DNA from: Planctomycetota bacterium
GTDB taxonomy: Bacteria > Planctomycetota > J058
Assembly: GCA_023954375.1 (NCBI GenBank)
Contig: JAMLIC010000001.1
Coordinates: 372,001 to 436,000, forward strand
Direction of reading: 5' to 3'
DNA length: 64,000 nt
Shown: one piece after another, positions 27,778 through 36,226 of the stretch
Layout of the letters: each line of letters opens with the position of its first letter
Position numbering within the stretch: position 1 is the first letter of the stretch
The notes under the pieces: model-generated
What the model was told of the DNA's origin: nothing
What the model saw: only the letters and a program-made list of their open reading frames with translations
Database searches by the model: none
Translations under genes and position numbers: made by a program

Positions 27778-29658
27778 GTGGTCGCGGACGACGACGCGCG
27801 GGAGCCGCAGCGGTCGGCGGCGCCGGGAGCGGGGGCGGAGGCGGGAGCGGAGGCGGGCGCGGGAGCGGGAGCGGGAGCGGAGGCGGGAGCGGGAGCGGAG
27901 GCGGGAGCGGGAGCGGAGGCGGGAGCGGGAGCGGAGGCGGGAGCGGGAGCGGAGGCGGGAGCGGGAGCGGGAGCGGGAGCGGGAGCGGAGGCGGGAGCGG
28001 GAGCGGACTCGGCCTCGGGAGCAGCCTCGGACTCGGCCTCGGACTCGGCTTCGGACTCGGACTCGGACTCGGCCTCGGCCTCGGCCTCGGCCTCGGCCTG
28101 GCGCGGATCGTCCTGGCCCCGGTGGCTGCTCCTGGCCCTCGGCGCCGCCCTGCTCCTCGGCTGGCGCCTCGCCGAGCCGACGGCGGACCTCGCGCCGCTG
28201 GGTCGGTCCCTCCAGATCGCCCTCGTCGCCGCCGCCTTCGCCTGGGCGCTGGGCCTCGCGGGGGGCTGGCTGCACGCGCATCGCCTCCCGGGCGGCGGCG
28301 CGCTCCTCCTCCTGGCCGTGGCGCCGCTGGTCGTGCCGCCGTTCCTCGTGGCGCTCGGCTGGCTCGACCTCGTCGGCCCGGGCGGGCGCGTGCTCCGGGC
28401 GCTGGGGGTCCGGCCGCCGGGCGGGCCGTCGCTCCTGGCGCAGAGCCCGCTCTACACGCCCTGGGCCTGCGGCCTGCTCCTCGGCGCGGCGCTCCACCCG
28501 ATCCCGCTCCTGGCCGCGCGCGCGGCGCTCCGGCGCCTGGACCCCGCCTGCCTCGAGGCGGCGCGCCTGGCCCGCGGGACGCGCGGCGCGCGGCAGGTGG
28601 CGCTGGCCGTCGCCGCGCCGGCGGCGGGCGCGGGGGCGGCGCTCGTGCTGGTGCTGGCGCTGCTCGAGCGCGCCACGCCGCTCCTCGTCCTGCGCGGGAT
28701 CCCGGTGCCCGGGCAGGTGGAGGAGGTCGCCCTGCGGTTCGCCGCCGAGCGCGACCCGTGGCTGGCCGCGAGGGCCGGCGTGCCGCTCGTCGGCGCGGCG
28801 CTCGTCGCGCTGGGGGCGCTCCTCCTCGCCTGGCGCCTGCCCGGCCGGGCGGCGCGGGGCGCGCCGCTGCCGGCCGGGCGCGGCGTGCGCGTCGTCGGCC
28901 CGCTCGTCGCCCTGCTCCTGGCCGCGCCGGGGCTCCTCGTGCCGCTGGCGTCGGTCGCCCTCCAGGTCGCCGACGTGGCCCGGAGCACCGGCGCGGACGC
29001 GTGGGCCGAGCTGGCGCTGGCCTTCCGCCTGGGCGCGCCGGACGCCGCGCGCAGCGCCCTCGTCGGCGTCGGGGCCGCGGCCGTGACGGTCGGCGTCGGC
29101 GCCGCCGTCGCCTGGGGCCTCCGGCCCTCGCGCGAGCGCGCGCTCGCCGCCCTGGCCGCGGTCGCCGTGGTCGCGGCCGCCCTGACGCCGCCGCCGGTCG
29201 TCGGCGCGGCGCTCGACGCGGCGGCGCGGGCAGCCCCGGCGCTCGACCCGCTCGCCGACGGGCCGGCGATCGTCGTCGTCGCCTGCGCCCTGCGCTTCTC
29301 GGCCGTGGCGCTGGCCTTCCTCGTCGTCGCCGTGCGCCGCGTCCCGCCGGAGGAGGTCGACGCGGCGCGGCTCGCGCGTCGCTGGCCCGTGCGCGTCGTC
29401 GTCCCGCAGGTCCTGCCCGCGGCGCTGGCGGCGGCGCTCGTCGTCCACGTGCTCACGGTCACCGAGTACGGGGCCAGCGCCGTGGTCGAGCCGCCGGGCG
29501 CCTCGCTCCTGGCCGTGTTCGTGGTCAACGAGGCGCACTACGGCGCCGGCCCCGCGCTGGCGGGCCTGCTCACCCTGCTCCTCGCCGTCGCGGCGGCGCC
29601 GGTCGCGGCGGGGCTGGTGGCGCGCGCCGCGGCGCGGCGCCTGCGGAGGGCGGCGTGA
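27778..29658 (+). CDS. ABC transporter permease, Fe3+/thiamine type, with repeat-rich N-terminus
   Basis: 626 residues, GTG start 6 bases after tmk. Residues 1-~110 are low complexity: AGAGAE hexapeptide repeats, then Ser-Asp/Ser-Ala repeats. From WPRWLLLALGAALLLGW on it is a double-length permease of about 12 helices, like FbpB/ThiP. Each half has an EAA-type loop that contacts the ATPase (AARLARGTRGARQVALAVAA in the first, DAARLARRWPVRVVVPQVLP in the second). It should form the channel with the ATPase encoded next, whose GTG start overlaps its stop. No periplasmic binding-protein gene is nearby, so substrate (ferric iron, thiamine or similar) is undetermined. The N-terminal extension is unusual, and the true start could lie after the repeats. 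Confidence 0.82.
   Translation: MVADDDAREPQRSAAPGAGAEAGAEAGAGAGAGAEAGAGAEAGAGAEAGAGAEAGAGAEAGAGAGAGAGAEAGAGADSASGAASDSASDSASDSDSDSASASASASAWRGSSWPRWLLLALGAALLLGWRLAEPTADLAPLGRSLQIALVAAAFAWALGLAGGWLHAHRLPGGGALLLLAVAPLVVPPFLVALGWLDLVGPGGRVLRALGVRPPGGPSLLAQSPLYTPWACGLLLGAALHPIPLLAARAALRRLDPACLEAARLARGTRGARQVALAVAAPAAGAGAALVLVLALLERATPLLVLRGIPVPGQVEEVALRFAAERDPWLAARAGVPLVGAALVALGALLLAWRLPGRAARGAPLPAGRGVRVVGPLVALLLAAPGLLVPLASVALQVADVARSTGADAWAELALAFRLGAPDAARSALVGVGAAAVTVGVGAAVAWGLRPSRERALAALAAVAVVAAALTPPPVVGAALDAAARAAPALDPLADGPAIVVVACALRFSAVALAFLVVAVRRVPPEEVDAARLARRWPVRVVVPQVLPAALAAALVVHVLTVTEYGASAVVEPPGASLLAVFVVNEAHYGAGPALAGLLTLLLAVAAAPVAAGLVARAAARRLRRAA
27826..28100. repeat. Low-complexity tandem repeat (18-bp AGAGAE units, then 6-bp units)
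   Basis: From about 27826 the DNA is built of gcggga/gcggag hexamers, arranged as an 18-bp unit repeated about five times in a row. From 28010 it changes to ctcggc/ctcgga hexamers. All units are multiples of three, so the permease frame survives copy-number change. Strong strand asymmetry (G-rich, then C-rich) makes slippage likely. Confidence 0.85.
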
Positions 29659-30680
29659 CCCCACCCGTCGCGGAGGCCGTCGACCTCACCTGCCGGCTCG
29701 GCGGGCGCGCGGCGCTCGACGCCGTGTCGCTGGCGGTCGAGCCGCGGGGGCGCCTCGCCGTGCTCGGCCGCTCGGGCGCCGGCAAGACGACGCTCCTGCG
29801 CGCGTTCGCCGGCCTCGTCGCCCCCGCCGCCGGGCAGGTGCGCCTCGGCGGCGCGCTGGCGTCCGACGGCCCGCGCCTCCTCCTCCCGCCCGAGGCGCGC
29901 GGGGTGGGGCTCGTCTTCCAGCAGCTCGCGCTCTGGCCGCACCTGGGCGTCGAGGCCACGATCGCCTTCGCCGCGCGGGGGTCCCGCGCCGAGCGCCGCG
30001 CGCGCGCCCGCGCCCTGGCGGCGCGCGTGGGCCTGGGCGACCGGCTCGAGGCGCGGCCCGACGAGCTCTCGGGCGGCGAGCAGCAGCGGCTCGCGCTGGC
30101 GCGCGCCCTCGCCCCGGCGCCGTCGCTCCTGCTCCTCGACGAGCCCTTCGCCCACCTCGACCCGGCCCTGCGCGCGGACCTGGTCGCGCTCCTGCTCGAC
30201 CTCCAGGCCGACGCGGGCGTCGCCCTGCTCCTCGTCAGCCACCAGCGCCGTGACGTGTTCGACCTCGCCCGCCGCGCCGTGGTCCTCGACGCCGGCCGCG
30301 CCGTCGAGGCGGGCGACGTCGCCGACCTCGTCCAGCGGCCGCGGCGCGCCGAGACGGTCGCCCTCCTCGACCTGGGCGCCGTGGTCCCTGGCCGCCTCGC
30401 GCCCGGGGGCCTCGAGACGCCGCTCGGCCTGCTCGAAGCCGCGCCGGGGACGACGGCGCAGGCCGCCCTCGTCCGCCCCGAGCAGGTGCGGCTCGACGCC
30501 TCGGGCGTCGACGGCGTCGCGGGCGTCGTGCGCCGCACCGTCGTCCTCGACGGCACGCGCCTCGCCGCGCTCGTGCGCGTCGGCGACCTCGACCTCCGGG
30601 CGGTCGTCCCGGCGCCGCTGCCCGAGGGCGCGCCGGTGCGGGTGAGCGTCGAGGGCCCCTGCGCCCTGCTCGAAGGCTGA
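29655..30680 (+). CDS. ABC transporter ATPase (Fe3+/thiamine/spermidine type)
   Basis: 341 residues. The GTG at 29655 overlaps the permease stop (GTGA). Walker A is GRSGAGKTTLL, the Q-loop is LVFQQLALWPH, the signature is LSGGEQQRLALARAL, Walker B is LLLLDEPFAHLD, and the H-loop is LLVSHQRRDVF. The C-terminal ~110 residues form an OB-like regulatory domain (VRPEQVRLD to VRVSVEGPCALL) as in FbpC/PotA/MalK-type ATPases. It powers import through the permease encoded just upstream. All catalytic motifs are intact. The binding protein is absent from the window. Confidence 0.9.
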   Translation: MTPPVAEAVDLTCRLGGRAALDAVSLAVEPRGRLAVLGRSGAGKTTLLRAFAGLVAPAAGQVRLGGALASDGPRLLLPPEARGVGLVFQQLALWPHLGVEATIAFAARGSRAERRARARALAARVGLGDRLEARPDELSGGEQQRLALARALAPAPSLLLLDEPFAHLDPALRADLVALLLDLQADAGVALLLVSHQRRDVFDLARRAVVLDAGRAVEAGDVADLVQRPRRAETVALLDLGAVVPGRLAPGGLETPLGLLEAAPGTTAQAALVRPEQVRLDASGVDGVAGVVRRTVVLDGTRLAALVRVGDLDLRAVVPAPLPEGAPVRVSVEGPCALLEG

Positions 30681-30714
30681 GCGGCTCCGGAGGTGGCCTC
30701 GACACCCCTCCATC

Positions 30715-30731
30715 GGGGGCGCCGCGCCCCC
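30715..30731 (+). terminator. 7-bp GC hairpin after the ABC operon
   Basis: The arms gggggcg and cgccccc close around ccg, 34 bases after the ATPase stop. No T-tract. A weak terminator candidate. Confidence 0.3.
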
Positions 30732-30788
30732 TGCTCGCTGGTCACGCCACGACTTGCGCCTGGCGCGGCGTTGGCTGCGGCGGAGGCC

Positions 30789-31022
30789 ATGGACCCGACG
30801 CCGCCCCGCCGCCGCCTGTTCACCCTGGTCGTGCCCTACCGCGCCGACGGTCGCAGGCAGGGCCTCCGCGTCGAGGTCGAGGCCGCGCATCCGTTCGAGG
30901 CGCTCGACGCCGCCCGCCGCGGCCTCCTCGCCCTCGCGCCGCTCCTCGGCGTCGCCGAGGCGGAGACCGACGAGGACGGGCCGATGCTGCTCCTCGCGCC
31001 GCTGGACGGACGCGCGGCCTGA
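30789..31022 (+). CDS. Small hypothetical protein
   Basis: 77 residues from the ATG at 30789, with ggcggagg just upstream; the frame is open from 30693, but that part looks non-coding. The sequence (RRRLFTLVVPYRADGRRQGL, then EVEAAHPFEALDAARRGL) suggests a compact alpha/beta protein with no membrane segment or metal motif. It ends 3 bases before the stop of the convergent NrfD-like gene at 31025, so its 3' end is sandwiched. Not recognised. Codon use matches its neighbours, which supports a real gene. Confidence 0.55.
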   Translation: MDPTPPRRRLFTLVVPYRADGRRQGLRVEVEAAHPFEALDAARRGLLALAPLLGVAEAETDEDGPMLLLAPLDGRAA

Positions 31023-31024
31023 CG

Positions 31025-31948
31025 TCAGCGCGCCTGCCGCAAGGCCGCCGCCGGGTCCCTCGCCGACGCCCTGCCGGCCAGGATCCAGCCCCAGCGCAGC
31101 GCGAGGGAGCCGACGAGGAACGCGGCCGCCGCGGCCCGCGGGCGACCGAGGAGCGCGGCGCCGGCGGCGCCGGCCGAGAGCAGGCTGGCCGCGCGGTGGG
31201 CGAGGCCGCTCGCGCCCTCGCGCAGGGGCCGGTCGATCACCGGGTCGGCGCGCCGCTCCGCGTGGAGCGCGGTCGCCACCTCCGCGCCGGCCGACGCCAC
31301 CAGCAGGCGGCGCAGGGGCGGCGCGTCGAGGCCGAGGAGGAGCGGCACGGCGGCCGCGGCGCCGAGGGCCGAGGCGCCGAACTGCGCCGGGAGGGCCGCG
31401 CTGTGCCGCGCCCACACGGGCACGGCCGTGGCCCCGATCAGGACGCCCGTGTAGGTGGCGGTGACCGCGCCGAGCGGCGCGGCGAGCGCCGCCGCGGCTA
31501 CCTGCAGGCGGCGGGCGGCCGGGGCGGCCTCGACCGCGGGGACGAGCCCGGTCGCCGCGCCGCCGTAGGCCGTGAGCACCCACGAGCCGACCGACATGGG
31601 CGAGCGCGGCTTGAACACGCGCAGCATGTTGAGGAAGCGGCGCGGGCGGCCGAGGTCCCACGTGAGCAGCCCGGCGGACGCGAGCGCGCCGCCGGCCGCC
31701 GTCCACGCGGCGACGCGCGCCAGGTCGCGGCGCGCCGGCCGCGCGAGCAGCGCCCCGAGCGCCAGCGGCCCCGACATGCCGGCGACGCCGCCGACGAACA
31801 GGTAGGTCGGCACCTGCCACGTCCAGACCGGCGGCTTGACCACCGGCTGGCCCTGGTAGCCGGGCGCCGCCGGCAGGGCGCCGGTCGCCACGGGCGGGGG
31901 CGCGAGGTCGGCGCGCGGCAGCGGGGCGGGGGGGCGCGCGACCTTCAC
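31025..31948 (-). CDS. NrfD/PsrC-like membrane subunit of formate dehydrogenase
   Basis: 307 residues. The GTG at 31948 overlaps the stop of the Fe-S subunit (GTGA). About eight hydrophobic helices, starting with VPTYLFVGGVAGMSGPLALG and including the family motif WDLGRPRRFLNMLRVFKPRS, are typical of NrfD/PsrC quinone-reactive subunits. It should pass electrons from the Fe-S subunit to menaquinone or ubiquinone. NrfD proteins bind no haem, unlike the cytochrome b subunit FdnI of the E. coli enzyme, so this complex uses a different anchor. Last gene of a three-gene operon with tightly overlapping ends. Confidence 0.85.
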   Translation of the reverse strand: MKVARPPAPLPRADLAPPPVATGALPAAPGYQGQPVVKPPVWTWQVPTYLFVGGVAGMSGPLALGALLARPARRDLARVAAWTAAGGALASAGLLTWDLGRPRRFLNMLRVFKPRSPMSVGSWVLTAYGGAATGLVPAVEAAPAARRLQVAAAALAAPLGAVTATYTGVLIGATAVPVWARHSAALPAQFGASALGAAAAVPLLLGLDAPPLRRLLVASAGAEVATALHAERRADPVIDRPLREGASGLAHRAASLLSAGAAGAALLGRPRAAAAAFLVGSLALRWGWILAGRASARDPAAALRQAR

Positions 31949-32781
31949 AGGCGGAACGCCCCCAGCGTGAGGACGACGGCGGCGGCGCCGGCGAGCGCGG
32001 CCGTGGTCCAGCTCGCGCGCTGCAGGACGAGCGGCACCTCGGGTCGGGCCGGCAGCCCGTAGGCCTCCGGCGCCCCGACGAGGAGCGAGATCGCGTGGAC
32101 GCCGCCGACCGACGTGCCCCGCGGGTCGTAGACGGTCACGTCGTCGAGGCCGCGCGCGCGCAGGACCTCGGCCCGCTCGGCGGCGCGGGCGCGCAGGTCG
32201 TCGAGCGGGCCGAACTGGATCGACTCCGTGGGGCACGCCTTGGCGCACGCCGGCGTCAGGCCGTCCTTCTGCCGGTCGTAGCAGAAGGTGCACTTGTAGG
32301 CGCCGCCGGCGCCCGGCAGCGGGTCCTCGCGCCGGTCGATCACGCCGAACGGGCAGCCGACCACGCAGTAGCCGCACCCGTTGCAGACGTCGTCCTGCAC
32401 GACGACGGCCCCGGTCTCGACGCGCACGATCGCGCCGGTGGGGCAGTACTCGAGGCAGCCGGCCACCTCGCAGTGCCGGCACACGTCCGAGTGGAACAGC
32501 CACGAGAACGGCGCCTCGCCGTCCGCGCCCGTCATGGGCCCCGCGACCTGCGCGCCCAGGCGCTGGTCGCGCTCGAGGAACTGGACGTGGCGCCACGTCG
32601 CCGCCCCCAGGGCGGCGGTGTTGTCGTAGCCGCGGAAGCAGCCCGGCTCGGCGGGGACCTGGTTCCACTCCTTGCAGGCGACCTCGCAGGCCTTGCAGCC
32701 GATGCACAGGCTCACGTCGGTGAGGAAGCCCACGGTCGTGCCGGTCTCGACGTGGTCGTGCCGCGCCTGGTTGCTGCTCAC
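31945..32781 (-). CDS. Formate dehydrogenase iron-sulfur (beta) subunit
   Basis: 278 residues. The GTG at 32781 overlaps the stop of the catalytic subunit. Four ferredoxin-type Cys clusters are visible: CIGCKACEVACKEW; CRHCEVAGCLEYCPTGAI; CNGCGYCVVGCPFGVI; and CTFCYDRQ with ACAKACPTESI. This is the standard four-[4Fe-4S] electron wire of FdnH/FdhB/DmsB-type subunits. A C-terminal hydrophobic helix (TAALAGAAAVVLTLGAF) anchors it, as in FdnH. It passes electrons from the molybdenum or tungsten site of the alpha subunit to the NrfD-like subunit. No residue of the clusters is missing. Confidence 0.92.
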   Translation of the reverse strand: MSSNQARHDHVETGTTVGFLTDVSLCIGCKACEVACKEWNQVPAEPGCFRGYDNTAALGAATWRHVQFLERDQRLGAQVAGPMTGADGEAPFSWLFHSDVCRHCEVAGCLEYCPTGAIVRVETGAVVVQDDVCNGCGYCVVGCPFGVIDRREDPLPGAGGAYKCTFCYDRQKDGLTPACAKACPTESIQFGPLDDLRARAAERAEVLRARGLDDVTVYDPRGTSVGGVHAISLLVGAPEAYGLPARPEVPLVLQRASWTTAALAGAAAVVLTLGAFRL

Positions 32782-35700
32782 TCGACCTGGCCCTCCTCCG
32801 ACTGCCCGCCCGGGTGCTGCTCGCGCGCCTCGGACTCGCGCGCCGGGCGGTCGGGGTGCGGGCGCGCGGGCGGCGCGCCGAGCCCCGGCCGCAGGGCGTC
32901 GAGGGCCTCCGCCATGGAGACCCCCTCGCGCAGGCGCCCGGCGAGCACCGCGCAGCGCAGCGCCTTGGCCTCGTGGATCGTCACGTTCGGGTCGCCCAGC
33001 AGCGGGACGAGGTCGTTCGCCACGTCGCCGCGCACCGGCCCGGCGAAGCCCCAGTGGAACGGGAGCGCCACCTGGTGCACGACCTGCCCGTCGAGGTGCA
33101 GCGGCCGCATGCGCCGCGTGACGAGCGCCTTGCACTCGACGCCGCCGCGCGGCGTGGCCAGGACGACCCAGTCGCCGGTCGTCACGCCGACCTCGCCCGC
33201 CAGCTCGGGCGAGAGCTCGCAGAAGAGCTCCGGCTGCAGCTCCGACAGGTGGCCGAGGAAGCGGCTCATGCCGCCCGCCGTGTGGTGCTCCGTGAGGCGG
33301 TAGGTCGTGAGGACGTGCGGGTAGCGCGGGTCCTCCGGCGGGGCGACCTGGTTGTCGGGGCGCGGGAACCAGTAGAGCCCCGGGTTCGTCTCGCGCGGGT
33401 AGAGCCGGTTCCTGACCGGCGACTCGACCGGCTCGTAGTGCGTCGGCAGCGGCCCGTCGTCGAGCCCGGACGGCGCGAAGAGCCAGCCCAGGCCGTCGTC
33501 GTGGAGCATGAACGGCGCGTCGCCGCGGAGCGCCTCCAGCCCCTCGGCGTCGTGGCCGGGGACGTGGTCGGGGCGCTTGTCCCCGGGGAAGTCCGGCACG
33601 TCGTCGCCGGTCCAGCGGCCCGCGTCGTCGTCCCACCAGACGAGGCGCTTGCGCTCGCTCCACGGCCGCCCGTCGGGCCGGGCGCTGGCGCGGTTGTAGA
33701 GGATCCGCCGGTCGCTCGGCCACGCGAAGCCCCAGCCGTGGCCGTAGCGCCCCGCCGGCTCGCGCCGGTCGGCGCGGTTCACGCCGTCGGGCCCGAGCAC
33801 GCCCGAGTAGATCCAGCAGCCGCACGCGGTCGACCCGTCGGCCTGCAGCTCCTGGTAGGAGCTCACCTGCCCGCCGTGGTGCGGCCGCCCATCGCGCCCG
33901 GCCCCGTGCGACACGCCGTCCGGCCGCGCGGCCGGGTCCACGAACCAGCCGTTGATCTCGGCCAGGACCGCCTCGACCTCGGGCTCGCCGTGCTCGTCCT
34001 CGGGGTACCACCAGTCGAGCGCCCGCAGGGCCGCGTCGCGCGGGTCGTCGCTCCGCGCCGCCCTCGCCTGCAGCCGCAGGGCGAGCTGGTGGATGAACCA
34101 CGCCTCGCTCCGGCAGTCGCCCGGCGGCTCGACGGCGGTCCGCCGCCACTGGAGCAGCCGCTGCGTGTTGGTGAACGTCCCCGACTTCTCGGCGTGGCCG
34201 GCCGCCGGGAGGAGGAAGACCTCGGTGCCGATCTCCTCGGGGCGCAGCTCGCCCCGGGCCACCTCGGGCGAGCCGTACCAGAAGGCGGCCGTCTCGCTCT
34301 CGACGAGGTCGCGCACGACCAGCCACCGCAGCCGGCCCAGCGCCCGGCGCTCGAGCCGCGCGTTCTGGCCGCCGACGGCGGGGTTCTGGCCGAGGACGAA
34401 CAGCCCCTCGACGGCGCCTTCGGCCATCTCGACGAAGTAGGAGAAGTGCGAGTGGTCGCGCGTCACGCGCGGGAGGAGGTCGAAGCCCCACCCGACCTCC
34501 GGCCCGGCGCGGTACCAGGCGCGCAGGAGGCTCGTCATGTAGGCGCCGAGGTTCGCCCAGTGTCCGGTGCGCTTGCGGTGCCGCCCGACGTGCTCCTCGA
34601 GGGAGTCGCCCTCGGTCCGCGCCCGGGGCATGGGCATGTAGCCGGGGAGGATGTCGTACATGGTCGGCACGTCGGTCGACCCCTGGATCGACGCGTGCCC
34701 GCGCAGGGCCAGGATCCCGCCGCCTGGGCGGCCGATGTTCCCCAGGAGCAGCTGGAGCACCGACGCCGAGCGGATGAGCTGGACGCCCTTGGTGTGCTGC
34801 GTCCAGCCGACCGAGTAGCACAGCGCCGTCGTGCGCTCGGGGCCGGAGCCGTCGGTCAGCGCGTCCGCGACCTGCCCGAAGAGCTCGGGCGAGACGCCCG
34901 TGACCTCCGCCACCTCCTCGGGCGTGTAGCGCGCGTAGTGGCGCCGGAGCACCTGGAGCACGCAGCGCGGATGCTCGAGCGACAGGTCGCGGCGCGGGCG
35001 GCCCAGGTCGTCGCCCTCGTAGCGCCAGCTCGACGGGTCGTAGCGGCCCTCGTCGGGCTGCCAGCCGGAGAAGAAGCCGTCGAGCGCGTCGGGCCCCTGG
35101 TAGTCCTCCTTCAGGATGCAGGACGCGTTCGTGTAGTGGACGACGTACTCGCGGAAGAACCGCCCCGTCTCGAGGACGTGGCGGATCAGGCCGCCGAAGA
35201 GGGCGATGTCCGAGCCGGCGCGGACCGGCACCCACAGGTCGCTCAGCGCGCTCGTGCGGCTGAACCTCGGGTCGATGTGGATCACCTTCGCGCCCCGCTC
35301 GCGCGCGGCGACGACGAAGCGGAAGGCGACCGGGTGCGCCTCCGCCATGGAGGACCCGACGATCACGATGCAGTCGGCGTCACGCAGGTCCTGCTGCGCG
35401 GTCGTGGCCCCGCCGCGGCCGAAGGAGGCGCCCAGCCCGGGCACCGTGGAGCTGTGTCATATCCGCGCCTGGTTCGACACGGCGACCATGCCGAGGCCGC
35501 CCGTGAACAGCTTGCGGATCAGGTAGTTCTCCTCGTTGTCGAGGGTCGCCCCGCCCAGGTGGGCGATCGCCGTCGTGTGGTTCAGGCGCCGGCCCTCGTC
35601 GTCGCGCCGCACGAACGTGCGCGCGCGCGTCTCCCACACCCGGTCGGCGATCATGTCGAGCGCGCGGTCGAGGTCGAGGTCCTGCCAGCGGTCGCCGCCC

Positions 35701-36014
35701 GGCGGCCGGTAGCGGACGCGGGTCAGGCGCCGCTCGTGCGTGAGGAGCTGGTGCGACGCCGCCCCCTTGGGGCAGAGCGTCCCCGCGTTGATCGGGCTCC
35801 CGGGGTCGCCCTCGATCGCCAGGAGCCGGCCGTCGCGGTGGTGGACGAGCTGGCCGCAGCCGACGGCGCAGTAGGGGCAGATCGACCGCGTCACCTGGGC
35901 GCCCTTCGTGCGGGGGGCCAGCGCGCGCGTGCGCGCGCTCGCGGCCTCGAGCCCGTTGCCGTCCCTGCGCAGGCGGAGCTGCCGCAGGAGCGGCCACCGG
36001 TCGAAGAAGCCCAT
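32778..36014 (-). CDS. fdhA: Formate dehydrogenase alpha subunit, selenoprotein (in-frame UGA = Sec)
   Basis: 1078 residues if the TGA at 35457-35459 is read as selenocysteine 186. The sequence on both sides is continuous and matches the E. coli FdnG/FdoG active site (SNQARI-Sec-HSSTVPGLGASFGRG), where Sec ligates Mo or W. The start is the ATG at 36014 with an ggagg site. The N-terminal [4Fe-4S] site is Cys46, Cys49, Cys53, Cys81, followed by Lys83. The molybdopterin-guanine-dinucleotide domains end in the cofactor cap (LPFHWGFAG). It oxidises formate to CO2. Unlike FdnG there is no twin-arginine signal peptide (MGFFDRWPLLRQLRLRR has no hydrophobic core), so the site may face the cytoplasm. 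Annotation that treats the TGA as a stop splits the gene at 35457/35444. Confidence 0.93.
35427..35459 (-). promoter_or_regulatory. Sec UGA codon and candidate bacterial SECIS hairpin
   Basis: In the mRNA the UGA is followed after 11 nt by ggtgccc-gggct-gggcgcc (35445 down to 35427), a 7-bp stem (one G-U) with a 5-nt loop. Bacterial SECIS elements lie immediately 3' of the UGA and bind SelB, so position and shape fit. The loop is not identical to the E. coli fdhF loop. selA, selB and selC are not in this window. Confidence 0.65.
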
Positions 36015-36189
36015 GGCGACCTCCGTCCCCGGCCCGTGAGCAACGGCGGGCCCCGGCGCGCCGGGCAGCCCCGCGACGCCGCGCGGGGACATGGCTGCGC
36101 CGGGCGGGACGCCGGCGCCTCGCCCGGCGCCTCGACCCCGCCGGCGAGCCCCCCTGCGCGGCCGGCACGCGGCTTGAAGATGACCCTCG

Positions 36190-36220
36190 CGCGCCGGCAG
36201 CCCGCCGGCGCGTGGAGGAG
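36190..36220 (+). promoter_or_regulatory. Hairpin abutting the ribosome site of the ThDP enzyme gene
   Basis: A 9-bp stem (cgcgccggc at 36190-36198, gccggcgcg at 36204-36212) ends one base before the ggaggag ribosome site (36214-36220) of the gene at 36227. The rest of the 212-bp divergent gap (36015-36226) must hold promoters for both directions, but no clear boxes are visible. The hairpin could shield or expose the ribosome site. Confidence 0.35.
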
Positions 36221-36226
36221 CGCGTC

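Noticed and set aside
27826..28100. CRISPR array
   Set aside because: The repeats are contiguous 6- and 18-bp units without unique spacers, are in frame with the permease, and no cas gene is present.
24157..29664. 1835-codon open frame on the minus strand, and similar giant frames at 1051-4596, 38910-42260 and 54979-58137
   Set aside because: They are antisense shadows. The translations are rich in Arg, His, Gln and Pro with no domain motifs, while the opposite strand encodes well-recognised proteins. Stop codons are simply rare at this base composition.
35444..35459. Nonsense mutation splitting formate dehydrogenase into two genes
   Set aside because: The TGA is exactly at the selenocysteine position, both sides are conserved, and the start proposed for the second piece falls inside the active-site motif.
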